DNA of 64,000 nucleotides from Zygnema cylindricum (Eukaryota; Streptophyta; Zygnematophyceae; Zygnematales; Zygnemataceae): assembly GCA_037447655.1 (NCBI GenBank), contig JBBHKE010002999.1:62001-126000 (forward strand). Direction: 5' to 3'. Below are positions 45,271 to 57,023 of the stretch, piece by piece (position 1 is the stretch's first letter; every line of letters begins with the position of its first letter). The position numbers and the translations under genes were made by a program. Under the pieces are notes generated by a model. That model was not told the origin of the DNA. It made no database searches and saw only the letters and a list, made by a program, of their open reading frames with translations.

Positions 45271-46746
45271 CTAATATTCTTTGACTACCCTTGTTAGCGA
45301 TAAAATAGACTGCATCATTATACTTGCTGTGAAAGATCCCTTTCTAATGTAGGTCCCAAAATCTTTATCATCCAAGACAGAGGTAAAGATGAGATTATAG
45401 CTTAACTGAGGTAAATAGAGGACATCAGAGAATGTAACTATTGATGTTTGACCCTCCACAAGTACCTCAATATCTACCAAGGCCACTATATCTGTAGTTA
45501 CGACTCTCCCATCCCCATACTCTATCTCTACAGTGGGAATCTTTCTCAGCTTAGTAAACAACTGATTTTCTCGTCACATGTGCATTGAGGCACCTGAATC
45601 AATGATCCAACCTTCCGCCGGAGCTTCTCGAACAGCCTCGATTGCACATTTTTCCCTCTTTGGGATCTCTTTCTCCTCCAGTTTTTTGTTGAGAATGATC
45701 TCCCCATCCTCTTCATCTGAGATCTCCTCTTCTCCAAGCTCACCTTTCACCCGTGTGGTTACAAGTGCCTTTTTATTTCTGGAAGGTACACTTGATTTGT
45801 TCTCCATGAGCCTCAGCTCAGTCAACTTGGTGCACTCAACCATGTAGTGACTAGATTTCTTACAAAAATGGCAAAGCCCCTTTGTAGGCCGAGATCCGGA
45901 TCCATCCAGTTGAGCACCTCTCTTGCCTCTTTAGAAACTCCCATATGGTGTCTTTTTCTCTTTATCTCTCCAATTGGTTCCGGCAGCCAAGGCTTAACCA
46001 CTCTTCCCTCAGCTCCGAAACTCAATAATGTTCTTTCTAACTAAGATCATCCCAACCACTGTGTTCTAAACCCACCAGCGGTCTGGCAGATCCTGTACTC
46101 TATTAACAATATTGTCATACTCCTCTGGGAGCTGCATCAAGGTATTCACCTTCTCCTTTTTAGATTTTACGAATCCAACACTCTCCAACTTCACAAACAT
46201 ACAAGCCAAATCCTTACAAAAATCAATCATTTTCACTTCTTATAAACAAATGCCTGAATTTTTTGATCTGCGAGTTTTTGTTCCTGAATCATGCCACTTC
46301 CACTTATTTAAATGTCTTCGCTAACTTCCAAGAGGTCGGCTACTCTCTCTACATTAAGATGCGGTGTGGCAACTTTCCAAGAGAGGTGACACAAAATGAA
46401 GTGATATGCGATAGAGTTGTTGAAGTCCCAGATAACAAAGTCATTCTCCTCAATTTTAGACATAACTTACACCAGTACCAGCTTTGATGCCAATCCCACA
46501 GTCACATGTGTTAATTTCTCCCTTTCTTTTCTTGTATCGGAGACGCTAGTCTCTCCTTTATCATCTCTTTTTATTGACTCTCTATATCCTACTGAGAATT
46601 GTCGTCCTCCGAATCCTAGTGGAGCTCCTAATGTTGTGGATGGCTTCTCACACGTTCACTCATAATACCTCACAATCCCTTCCCAAGTAAATTCCCAATA
46701 AGTTAAGTATGTTCCATCAAACATAGGCACCCTAGATGGTGAGCCT
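45271..46746 (-). pseudogene. gag-pro: Copia-3 gag and protease, broken
   Basis: gag starts next to the Copia-2 LTR with GSPSRVPMFDGTYLTYW. It continues through ENDFVIWDFNNSIAYHFILCHL, a stretch with LESVGFVKSKKEKVNTLM, and a zinc-knuckle region (CHFCKKSSHYMVEC). The protease motif WIIDSGASMHM lies at about 45577-45612 and is cut by a TGA at 45574-45576 where Cys is expected. After it come EIEYGDGRV and FSDVLYLPQLSYNL. Several frame changes are present in gag. Confidence 0.8.
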
Positions 46747-47735
46747 TGTTGTAAATTGAAATCTTCAGATAGGGCAGTGAGAAAAGACTTAGAATATTTT
46801 CTAAGTAGTTTTGATGTTATACTTACCTCTATTAGTGTTACAATAGCAGAAAGTACAATAGAGTGTATTGTACTTGTACAAGGACGCGTGTTGACAAGAG
46901 AAACCTATGCAATTTTTATGGAGTAGCGTCGACAACCGATTACATGCGTCATACAATTGACGTGCAGATTCGCAAGATCGGACGAACGGAATGTGGACAG
47001 GTTAATTCAAAAATATATGGAACAGTTCGATGTTATGATCATTGATTAAATTCGTGTCAACGGATGCGATTCACTTGGGACCACATGCAATGTTCAAGTG
47101 GGACCACAAGTGACGAAACACTCAAGTGCTTTGTACTACCCTGCCACAGTCGGCTGGACTTTACCGACCACCGCTCTCTAAGCACCTAGAACTTTTATTG
47201 TACGGTTCGCTATCTAAAAATATTTGAGCAACATTGTTTTGTAGTTTAGTGTAATAAAAAATAGTGTTTCATTAATTAGGTTTTTGGAAAATTATAATTA
47301 GGTTTTTGGAGGTTCTCAGGGTACATTCAAGTACATGCTGGATACTTTGTCGTAAGTCTGAATAGTACTATAGTACAGTCACCCGAAATAGTGAAGACCA
47401 GTAGATACTCACTGTGAGTATATAGATCAGGACTTAGTCAAATTTATATCATCCAGTTTTGGGATTATGATATTCTAAGTGGAATTTTTGGGAAACTTCT
47501 AGACATCATATATTATGTTTGACAAAGTAATTTAGGTTGCAATTTTGGGAGTTGTCAATTTACTATATTTAGTTTCACTATGGAAAATTTGAGGCATATA
47601 GGCCTCTTCTGTCATATTTTGTGTCATCTGTAAGTTGGTTATTGAGTAGGTGTTCTCATAGTTTTTGTTTTTTTCAATGTCTACTTCCACTGCTATTCTT
47701 GGTTCTCCTCTTGCAACGGTGGTTGTAAAACAACA
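46747..47735 (+). repeat. Copia-2 5' LTR (989 bp)
   Basis: It starts TGTTGTAAATTGAAATC and ends GTAAAACAACA. The limits are supported by the independent solo copy at 49374-50347, whose ends (TGTTGAAATGGG / GTAGAACAACA, read on its own strand) coincide and which has a perfect target duplication. An in-frame ATG at 47677 lies inside the LTR. Confidence 0.85.
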
Positions 47736-47746
47736 GGTTATGGGCC
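47736..47746 (+). promoter_or_regulatory. Primer binding site, half-tRNA-iMet type
   Basis: GGTTATGGGCC follows the LTR end directly. It is complementary to the anticodon stem-loop region of eukaryotic initiator tRNA-Met, as in Drosophila copia, rather than to the tRNA 3' end. The ATG inside it (47740-47742) is in frame with gag. Copia-4 has the matching site at 62528-62539. Confidence 0.8.
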
Positions 47747-49373
47747 TTTTGTCAAGAATTCCTATCTTCAATGGTCAAAAGTATGCGTACAAGTCGGCGA
47801 TGGTTCAATCTTTGTTTGAAACAGTTGACTTATTGAGGGTCTTAAATAGCTCCTTTGATGAAACAAATCCGAGTTGGGCGAAAAAGAATTCAACGGCAAG
47901 GAAAAATCTAATTCTTTGTATTTCAAAAAATCTGGTTACTTCTCGATCAAAATGAAGAAGGCGAGCGAGATTTGGACATCACTAAAATATGCTTTTGCGA
48001 AAGTGAATGTCCAGATGAGCTCTTGGTGGCTGAAAAAATTTGGGGATACAAATACTCGGGGGAACTACGGTCGAGTATTGCGACAATTTTGTGCGCTTGT
48101 TGATGCACTTTCTTCTACAGAGGGGTCATTTCTTGAGTTTCAACAGGCAGCTCTGCTTATTAGAGGTCTTTTTATAAGCATGAAGGGTGTATCTGTTCAA
48201 TTAAAGAGTCATGATAAAACTAGCTGACTATTTCAGATAGCGTATAATCTTATATTAGAGGAAGAGACCAATACGTAACTCCTTGAAGGAAAAAAAAAGG
48301 TTGAAGCATTTGGCACACACTTTGACAAAAGAAACCATGTTAATCAGAACAAGAGTCAGTTTAATCAAAATCATAATCAGTTTAATCAGAGGCAGAATAG
48401 ACCATCTTTGATTGTTTTTTTTTATTGTTCTGAGAAGGGTCATGGATACAGGAACCGTTCCAAGCTGAAAAAGGATGATGAGATAGGTTTATACATGCCA
48501 GGTTGGCAACAAAGCCAATATCACAGAGGCTTTTCTTGAAATCCTACCCGTGGAAATGATATTTTTTCAACTTTTGCAACTGATGCTGATGAGTCTCCGA
48601 GCTTCAATGAGCAAGAGGAGGCTGAGTTATTTGCTATGGCGGCAGCCATGAAGGGTTTAAAGGATGGACAATGGATCATGGACACGGAAGCATCGGTCCA
48701 CATGTGCTAGAAAAAGGCAGCTTTTACAAATCAGCAGCAAACATCTCGAAAGAGTATCTACTATGCTTGTGGCATGAGTGTTCAAACCTCAGCTAAGGGT
48801 GATGTATCTTTGATGGTAGATGTGGGGGGAAAGTTTGTGGAGAGAACCCTTCACTATGTTTTGTATGTTCTATATTTTAAAAAGAATCTTTTCTCTACAT
48901 CCTTAGTGGAGAGCAAAGGCTTTGAGGTCAATTTGAAAGGTGGGAGACAGGTTGTTAACAAGGAAAAAAAAGAGGAACACGAACAAGAGATGCTAGCAAG
49001 ATGTATCGGATAGACATGGCTCAATAAAAAGAAAATGATGTTCTCCACTCAAGTGTCTAATGTGATAATGAGTTGTGGCATAAAAGATTATGACATATGA
49101 ATTATGATAGTCTTAAGAAAATGGTGAATTCCGGAAAAGTTGATGGAGTATCTCAGACTTCTCATCCTATAAAATGTGATGTTTGTTCACTTTGCAAGAT
49201 CCACAAATTGCCATTTCTATAAGAAATAGACCATAGATAGGAGAAAGTTCTACAGCTAATACATTCTAATGTTCTCGGTCCTTCACAAGTGGCTTCGGCT
49301 CAAGGCGTCCACTATATGGTTAAATTTATTGATGACTACTCGAGGTACACCAAATTTTACTTCATGCAAAATA
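47740..49373 (+). pseudogene. gag-pol: Copia-2 gag, protease and integrase N-terminus, broken
   Basis: gag begins MGLLSRIPIFNG (ATG within the primer site; an upstream ATG at 47677 is in the same frame), then KYAYKSAMVQSLFE. After a frame change it continues with KKASEIWTSLKYAFAK and FLEFQQAALLIRGL. An Asn/Gln-rich stretch (48330-48400) leads to a knuckle remnant. The protease site reads WIMDTEASVHMC (48670-48710) where DSG is expected. Integrase starts with VHYMVKFIDDYSRYTKFYFMQ and is cut at 49373 by an inserted LTR. At least eight stops are present. Confidence 0.8.
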
Positions 49374-50347
49374 TGTTGTTCTACAACCACAGTAGCAGGA
49401 GAAGACCCAGCAGCAGTAGTAGTGGAAGTAGACATCTCAAACAGAAGCTATCAAGCACCCTACTCAACAGCCAACTTCAAGATAAATTAGATTGCAACTC
49501 AGTAGACTATGCAGACTCAAATTCTGCACAGCAGTAGTAGACACAGTATAGAATCACTCCTCAAATTTGCAGCTCAATTGATCCAGTCAACCATAAGATA
49601 TTCACACTGCAGATTCACAAAAACTGCCTTAGTTGATAAATATCCCAAGACCTGGATGATCATAATTTGTCTAAGTCCTAACTATATACTCACAGTGAGT
49701 ATCTAGTGGTCATACTAATCTAAATGACTGTACTACAGTACTGTCCTATGCTACGACAAAGTACTAAAACTATACTAAGAGTACTTCCAAAACCAACTTT
49801 GCCATTTCTCTAAATCTGAATAATGTGACACTAATTTGAATTAACTAAACTACAATTCACTGTTTCCGGTTATTTACAAATAGAGGGCCGTACAGTAATT
49901 CTTTGGCGCTTAGTTATCAGTGGTCCATAGTGCCCTGTTGACTGTTGTAGTGTAGTACGAAGCACCTGATACCGTCCAAGTGTGCTTCGTCATTTGTGGT
50001 CCCTTCTGAATCGCGTCCGTCAATTCGATGTTTGATCAACGGCTCTTCCTGGCTGACCGTACCCACCTTTTCCACATAAGCGATTTGCATTTCGTTCGTC
50101 CGATTTCACCAATCCGCTCGTTAATCTCCCGACACGTGTAACTGGTAATTGGCGCTGCTCCGTGAAACCTGAAACACCCTTTCCTGCCGACGCGTGTCCA
50201 ACTGACCGTACAGTACACTCTCTTAGCCTGGTGTTACTGTAACACTATTTGAGGTAAGTATTACAGGTTTTCATTTCCCAAAATATTCTAAGTCCTTAAT
50301 TCCTCCTCACAGCTCTATCTACTGAGTAAAGATTTCCCATTTCAACA
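49374..50347 (-). mobile_element. Inverted solo LTR of the Copia-2 family
   Basis: On the minus strand it is homologous end to end with the Copia-2 LTR (46747-47735). AAATA flanks both sides exactly (49369-49373, 50348-50352). The integrase frame resumes across it (FMQ then NKSEVF). It is a solo LTR, so a full element inserted and was lost by LTR-LTR recombination. Together with 46747-47735 it forms a large inverted repeat. Confidence 0.88.
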
Positions 50348-52221
50348 AAATAAAAGTGAAGTGTTTACTCACTTTAAACACTACAAAGCGTGGGCGGAAA
50401 AGCTTCACGGAGTTGCAATCTTGGCGCGGTGATGGGACAAAGGGGGAGAATACACATCAAAGGAATTCAAAGAGTTTTTCTTTCAAGAAGATGTCAGTCA
50501 CAATCTAACAGTTCCATCTACACCGGAAAAAAATGGTCTTTGTGAAAGATTAAATAGGACAGTGACAGAGAGCCCTCTGTTTCTGCTTGCAAATAAAGGG
50601 CTAGATTTGAAAGGCTGGGCTAATCCACTTAACTTTGCTGTTTATATTAAGAATAGAGTTGCTTCTAGATGTGTTAGCACAACACCTTATGAGCTTTGGA
50701 GAGGAGAGAAACTTGATGTTAGTCACTTTAAAATCTCTTCAATCAAGTGATTTATTCTAGATACTTCACAGGTTAGATGGAAAATGGATGTTAAGGGCTT
50801 ACCGATAATTTTTGTGGGGTATAATGATAATGCAAAAGGTTATAGAGTTTTTGTATCTGAGAAAAAAAAAGTGATTATCTCTAAGAATATCGAAAATAAA
50901 TATAAACTAGATTCGGTTTACTTATATAAAGTGTCAGACCAACCGGTAAAGGAACAACAAGAATATGTCATTTTTCACCATACGCTGCAAGTTTACTTTC
51001 CACCACCAAGTGGGACATCTTTTCCTTCGGTTCCCATTCTGACGTCACAAGATGCTTCAACCTAAGTTCAAACTCAGGCGGACGAAACTGTTACACGGAC
51101 AGAACCAACACATGTCGTGGCTCAAACAAGGCAATAAAGTACAAGGTTGTTGACGCTTTCAGCATCAAAATTTCCAGGGGGTACGAGATCTAGCATCCGT
51201 CTGCAAGCAAACTCTCACTTTGATTTTTTTGGAGCAAAACAGAGGCCTCTAACAATTTAGGAGGCCTTTTTATCATCAGAAAGAAATTATTGGATCAAGG
51301 CGGCAAACAAGAAATGAAGTCTATTATGGAGGCACAAACATACGAGCTTCTTCCTTTGGGTAGAAAAGCCATTGCAACAAATAGGTATTGATGGTGAAGT
51401 TTTATTCAAAAAGAAGGTATTGATTTTGAAGAAACCCTCTCTTCAATTGTTAGATCTCCTGTTGTCAGAATCCTGCTTAGTCTAGCGGCTATAGAGAATA
51501 TGGAAATACAACAAATGGATGTAAATACTGATTTGTTGCATGGAGAGTTAGAAGAGACCATTTACATGAAACACCTTGATATATATGTTGAAAAAGGAAA
51601 GAATGAATTGGTGTGTAAACTGATAAAAACTTTGTGTGGGCTGAAAGCCCCTAGACAATGAAATTTGAAGTTAGATGAGTTTTTGATTGGGCTAGGTTTT
51701 TTAGAGAATTAGCTCAAATCATTCTGTATATGTTTTATAAGGGGAGGATTGGATAATTTACATTAGTGTATAAGTGGATGTCCTATTTTTTATAAGTAAG
51801 TCAATGGATGTAATAATCTGCATTAAAGCAGCTTTAAGGTCTAGGTTTGCAATCGAGGACCTCAAGGAAGCCAAGTATATCTTAGGTGTACAGGTTGAAA
51901 GAGACAGAAACAAAAGGTTGAATGGGTTGACTTAGAAAGAAACAATAGTTAACATGCTGGAAAAAAATGAAATGAAAAATGTGAAAGGATCTGTAACTCC
52001 CATAGAATTAAGGCAAAAATTTAAAGTAATTGACTAAGACTCAGCCATAATGGTGCGTAAGAGTCAAGATAGAGGGGAGGAAGAGTTTATCGCTTTAAAA
52101 CCATATAGTCAGGTAGTTCGAAGTCTTATATATTTTATTAACTGTAGGAGACTCGATATTGCAACAGCTATCAGAGTCTTGAGTAGAAGTCTATAGAATC
52201 ATAAAAGGGCTGACTGGGAAG
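50348..52221 (+). pseudogene. pol: Copia-2 integrase and RT, broken
   Basis: Integrase: HYKAWAEKLHG, KGGEYTSKEF with an altered residue before GGEY, PEKNGLCERLNRT with the catalytic Glu, PYELWRGEKLDVSHF and GYNDNAKGYRVF. RT: QEMKSIMEAQTYELLPLGRKAI, EGIDFEETLSSIVR, QQMDVNTDLLHGELEE and LCGLKAPRQ (the following Trp codon is TGA). The YVDD site has decayed to SVDVL. Many stops follow. It ends at HKRADWE, where the non-autonomous LTR element is inserted. Confidence 0.8.
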
Positions 52222-53244
52222 TGTTAGGTATTGTGTTGAATCGTGCGAAGTGACGCTTCAGTGAATCGCAATGTATATCGCGTTAGCGCACTAAGCGGTC
52301 GACTTCAATTCGCGAGTACACATTTTTTGTACGTTTGGATTTTTGTCCTTTTGGAGTATCGAGGTTTGGGTGCAAAACTTAAAACCTCGTTTCGCGCCTA
52401 CATATACTTTTGGAGTTTGGTACCTTTGCAGTAAATGTTATTTGGTGCCAAAACGTACGACATCGTTTTGCGTCAATATATGATGAGTCAAATGTACGAT
52501 TTAGTTTCGTGTCACTTTTGTTTCGCGTGACTTTTGTTTGCATGCGCAGGTGTTTGATTTTGAGTGCAAGTGTGTTCGTGAAGCGACACGTGTAAAGTCA
52601 ACTTTTGCAGTTAGTCGTCTCGAAGGAAGAACGCGCGTGCGCCTTCCTTCATGGATCTTTCATTGTAGTGTGCGATAGTTAGCTAGGGACAGACTTCGTC
52701 GCTACTCTAAGTCTTGCTTATCTTACCTTGTTGTCTCTTACTGTAGAGTTGCAAGTATATATGCAACATAGTTTAGCTGCTGATTTATCCTTGTATTAGC
52801 TTTGGATCAATTGAAGAGTAAAGATGTAGATCCTTTGTGATCAGTTAAGAGAGAGGAGAAGATCCTTAGTGATCGATTAAGAGAGAGAGAGCAAGACCCT
52901 TTGTGGTCAATTAAGAGAGTACGATCCTTTGTGGTCAATTTAGAGGTGTTGAGGATCCTTACTGATCCATTTGGAGAATAGATCATTTAAAGAGTGTGAT
53001 CCTTTTGGAGAATGAGGTTTTAAGGAGTTTGATCATTATTGAGTGATCGTTTAGGAGTGTAGAGTTTCTCTTTCAAGAGAGGAAAAGAGGAGAAGAGAGT
53101 TGATGTAAAGAGGCTTCGGTCAAAAACACTTATTAGTTATTTTGGCCGATAATCCTCTTGCCTTTTATGAGCTTCCGCTGTGTATGTTTTATGTTACTTT
53201 TTGAGCATTTATTTTGAGTGGGTTATTTATTTTAAGATCCTACA
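52222..53244 (+). repeat. Left LTR of the LARD-like element
   Basis: It runs TGTTAGGTATTG...GATCCTACA. It contains GTGACTTTTGTTTGCATGCGC and a CGACACGTGTAAAG G-box. Its 3' third has a tandem series of about 40-bp units built on GATCCTTTGTGATCAGTTAAG (52828-53050). Confidence 0.85.
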
Positions 53245-53246
53245 AT

Positions 53247-53261
53247 TGGTATCAGAGCAGG
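53247..53261 (+). promoter_or_regulatory. Primer binding site (tRNA-iMet 3' end)
   Basis: TGGTATCAGAGCAGG, two bases after the LTR, is the standard plant copia-type site complementary to the 3' end of initiator tRNA-Met. Confidence 0.9.
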
Positions 53262-55987
53262 TTATGCTTCAGTTGAGAGATGTGTAAGCAATGAGAGGAA
53301 GAGTGAATTCAGTTTCGAAGGTTTTCAGTTTGAAGGTTCCCTTGCGCGGACATTTTCAAGTTCAGGAATTTGCAATTCGGATGTTGGGCTACAAAATTCC
53401 GTGAGTGAATTGATGAAAGTTATGAGGAATAAGAATAATAGAGATACACCTTCCCCCATGCCTACTTGTGAGAGAGAGTAGAGTTTTGTCCGGTGCTCAG
53501 TTTAAGGAGAATCAAAACATAGAGGAGAAATTTGAAAAAAAAAATTGATGTGTTTTGTAGATTTTCAACTCCAATTTCAAACAAAAAAAATGGGAAGAGG
53601 ATAATTTTTTTAGCTGTCGGTCCATTCAGTGGAGGTGCGGATGAGTAAGAGAAAAGAGTGAGGACTAAGAGGAGGATGATTGAATCGACGAAGACGAAGA
53701 AAAAGATGAAAAAGAGAAGAAATCCGATTCTTGTTCCAGTTTGAAAAAATAAAAGTTTAGAGATGAAGTGGAGGTATAAAAAGATTATTCTCTTGGAAGG
53801 AAGAAGAGTACTTCTTCCCTCTTGGCGGCTTCGACGTTCGTTCGGAGAAACCATTCAGTTTTTTTGTGTGCTTTACCTGAGGAAGAATCTCGGATGTATG
53901 GAGTCCCAAGTAATTTGGAAGATCAATTTCTGAAAGTGTTCGTCGAATTGATAAGGTATATTGATGCCCTATTACAATCTGAACGAAGAGGTAGAAAAGA
54001 GGAGAGTCGTCTGGATGATCCGGATTCCTATTTTGATGGAGATGGAGATGAGAGTGGAGGAGACGAGTATGTGACGAAAGAGAGGAGGTAAACTATCACT
54101 TGAATTCCGAGGAGGAGAGGTGACATTGAAAGAGTTTGAGAACATTTTTTTAAATATTTTGATAAACTATGTCAGTGGTGGAAGAGATCGCAAAAGAGGC
54201 GATTGAGGTGATCGTGGTGTAAGCCGCGGCCGTGTTGATTTTGAAATTATTTTGATTTTGGAAATGATACCAACGACGGACTATTAATTTAGATTCTTTT
54301 TTTGATGATTGATCAGATAAGTGGAGAATGAAGATTGAGAGAAATTTCGAATTTTATGAGAATATCCAATTTTATAATTTCTTGGACATTGCGGATTTGG
54401 AATTGGAGGAAAATCTGCATGTCTATATTCGGAAGAGGAAGTTGCAGAGAAATGTTGACATGAAGAGTGAGATTGAAGTTTACATTGATGATTGGAGTGA
54501 TGGAATTTTTATTTCCCGAGAGTCTTTGAATTTTCAGAAATTTTAAGGTTTTAAATCGAGTTCTAATTTAGATTTAACGAATCTGAATCGGAGGAAGAGA
54601 AAAAAAAGAGAAAACGAATTTGTTCAAATGAGTTTTTAAGTTATGAGGGGGAAGAGGCCGAATAAGCTTTTTATTTTCGGCAAGGAGAAATGGTTTCACA
54701 CTCGCATCATTCTATTTCAGATGTGAAAGAAATCAAATTTATGTGTTGACTATTTTGTGTGAATCAAATTTATGTGTTGACTATTTTGTGTGGGAGAATG
54801 CTGCTGAGAGCCTACAGTGGTATTTTGAATTAAGAGGATGAGAAAGGAGAGAAAAAGAGTAAATTAAAAGGTGTGACGTCCGTTTTCGACGCCAGGTAAT
54901 GAAGGAAAATTGAAATTAAATTTTCGTGCATGCGTGCGACTTTGTTCGCCTACATGTGGAGTGACGCGGCTATTTGTACGGTCACCAATTAAAGAGGAGG
55001 TCCAATTTATTTTGGATTTTTTGTCGGTTGAAAGTCCAAGAGGAGACTCTCTTAAAGTCTACTAAAATAGTGTTGCGTTTATCGAAACTAAGTATGTGGA
55101 TACGTACAGACGTCGTGGATATTTATATTTTCAAAATCTAATTATGTCGTAATTTATGAGAAGAGGAGAAATTGTTTTGTACAGAGAGGCGACTGGACGC
55201 CTAATGTACTTTGAAGTTGTAAGAGTACCGGATATATATTTTTTTGGCGACCTATTTTTTTGTGTCGTCCGCATACATCGTCAGGTGGCGTACGACCGTT
55301 ATGGTACATCATCGGTACCATATGTGACTTCGTTTTGGGTCCGCAAAAGAATGAATTATTTTTTTTGAGTTACATATCACAGGAAGAGAAGTCGTTCCGT
55401 ACAGACACGCGATTGGACGCTTCGTGTACTATGGAGAATTAACATTGTCGAATACTCATACGGCCGTTTTGGTTGTCGTCATATATTGACAGACGAGGAG
55501 TTATTCCATGACGGTCAAGCGAATCTTTCGATATATTTTTGTTGCGAATGATTTGGGACACGTCTTCTGATTGGTGAAGATTCATTGGATGGCGTTGATT
55601 GGTGCGGAAATTTTCGACCTTGGTTTCGAAAATTCAACAGCCGCTTACGTATTAATTCGGAGCGGCAACCGATTATTCTTTTGAAGATGTTTGAACAAAA
55701 AGGATGTGTCACGTGGAAATTTTGTATATGATTACGCAATAATTTTTTGTACTTTTTGAGGAGTAACCGACAACGAATTTGGTTACGTTTGAGTAACTTT
55801 GGACTTTTGCATCAATTGGCAGATTAGCCGATGTCGCATTTGTTTGTTGATCTTTATTTTGAGAGAAATTTGGAGCTCAACAATTCCCACAATAAAGAGG
55901 GGGGATTGTTACGTTATTGTGCGAATCGGTAAAGAGGCCGAAATCACGTGGAGTTTTGTTTTGAGGAGTTTTGGCGATTCACCTAAT
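53262..55987 (+). other. Internal region of the LARD-like element, no gag-pol
   Basis: I find no zinc knuckle, protease, integrase or RT motif in any frame. Short acidic open frames at 53822-54091 and 54328-54546 are unrecognised and could be decayed gag or chance. A second purine run followed by GGGGGATTGTTACG at about 55897-55910 resembles the real 3' junction and may be a remnant LTR start. Confidence 0.65.
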
Positions 55988-55998
55988 GAGAGGGGGAT
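55988..55998 (+). promoter_or_regulatory. Polypurine tract of the LARD-like element
   Basis: GAGAGGGGGAT directly precedes the TGTTAGG of the right LTR. Confidence 0.8.
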
Positions 55999-57023
55999 TG
56001 TTAGGTTCATCTTTGAATCGCGCGAAGTGACGCTTCAGTGAATCGCAATGTATATCGCGCTAGCGCATTAAGCGCTAGCCTTCAATTCGCGAGTACACAT
56101 TTTGTGTACGTTTGGATTTTTTTCCTTTTGGAGTATCGGGGTTTGGCGGCGAAACATACAACATCGCTTCGCGCCTACATGTACTTTTAAAGTTCGGTAC
56201 CTTTGCAGTAAATGTTGTTATGCGCCGAAAAATACGACTTTGTTTCGTGTCAATATTTGATGAGTCAAATGTACAATTTAGTTTCGCGTCACTTTTGTTT
56301 CGCGTGACTTTTGTTTGCATGCGCAAGTGTTTGATTTTGCGTGCAAGTGTGTTTGTGAAGCGACACGTGTAAAGTCAACTTTTGCAGTTAGTCGTTTCAA
56401 AGAAAGAACGCGCGTGCCCCTTCTTTCGTGGAACTTTCATTGCAGTGTGCGATATTTTGATAGGGATAGACTTCGTCGCTACGCTAAGTCTTGCTTGTCT
56501 TACCTTGTTGTCTCTTACTTTAGAGTTGCAAGTATATATGCAGGATAGTTTAGATGCAAATTTATCCTTGTATTAGCTTTGGATCAATTGAAAAGTAAAT
56601 ATGTAGATCCTTTGTGATCAGTTAAGAGAGAGGAGAAGATCCTTAGTGATCGATTAAGAGAGAGAGAGAGTAAGACCCTTTGTGGTCAATTAAGAGAGTA
56701 CGATCCTTGGTGGTTAATTCAGAGGTGTTGAGGATCTTTACTGATCCATTTGGAGAATAGATCATTTAAGGAGGGTCATCCTTTTGGAGAATGAGGTTTT
56801 AAAGAGTGTTATCATTATTGAGTGATCGTTTAGGAGTGTAGAGTTTCTCTTTGAAGAGAGGAAAAGAGGAGAAGATAGTTGATGTAAAGAGGCTTCGGTT
56901 AGAAACAATTATTAATTATTTTTGCCGATAATCCTCTTGACTTTTATGAGCTTCCGCTATGTATGTTTTATGTTTCTTTTTGAGCATTTATTTTGAGTGG
57001 GGTATTTGTTTTAAAATCCAACA
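55999..57023 (+). repeat. Right LTR of the LARD-like element
   Basis: It runs TGTTAGGTTCATC...AAATCCAACA and is collinear with the left LTR, with numerous substitutions and small indels. Confidence 0.85.

Larger units (their letters stand above)
39814..46746 (-). mobile_element. Ty1/copia element Copia-3, degenerate, 5' end displaced
   Basis: Read on the minus strand: gag (46746 downwards), protease, integrase, RT, RNase H, polypurine tract and 3' LTR. The 5' LTR is not present. Its gag begins at the very first base next to the Copia-2 LTR, so Copia-2 appears to have inserted into Copia-3's 5' region. A solo-LTR-like insertion splits the RT. The left limit (TGTTG at 39814) is a candidate only. 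Catalytic YVDD of RT is altered to YQDY. Confidence 0.75.
52222..57023 (+). mobile_element. Non-autonomous LTR retrotransposon (LARD-like), nested in Copia-2
   Basis: Two LTRs of about 1.02 kb flank 2.75 kb that lacks recognisable gag or pol. It has a canonical primer site, a purine tract, TG...CA ends and flanks GGAAG / AGAAG (4 of 5 identical). The host RT reading resumes (ADWE then AAKSVLRYLAGT). The LTRs show many more differences than those of Copia-1, so the insertion is older. It must have been mobilised by another element's proteins. Confidence 0.85.

Noticed and set aside
46478-46496. ATTGGCATCAAAGCTGG (minus strand) as the Copia-3 primer site
   Set aside because: It resembles TGGTATCAGAGC, but Copia-3 gag homology continues through it and starts further upstream at 46746, so it lies inside gag.
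53822-54546. Two acidic open frames as genes
   Set aside because: No recognisable domain, short, and inside a non-autonomous LTR element; kept as unassigned interior.
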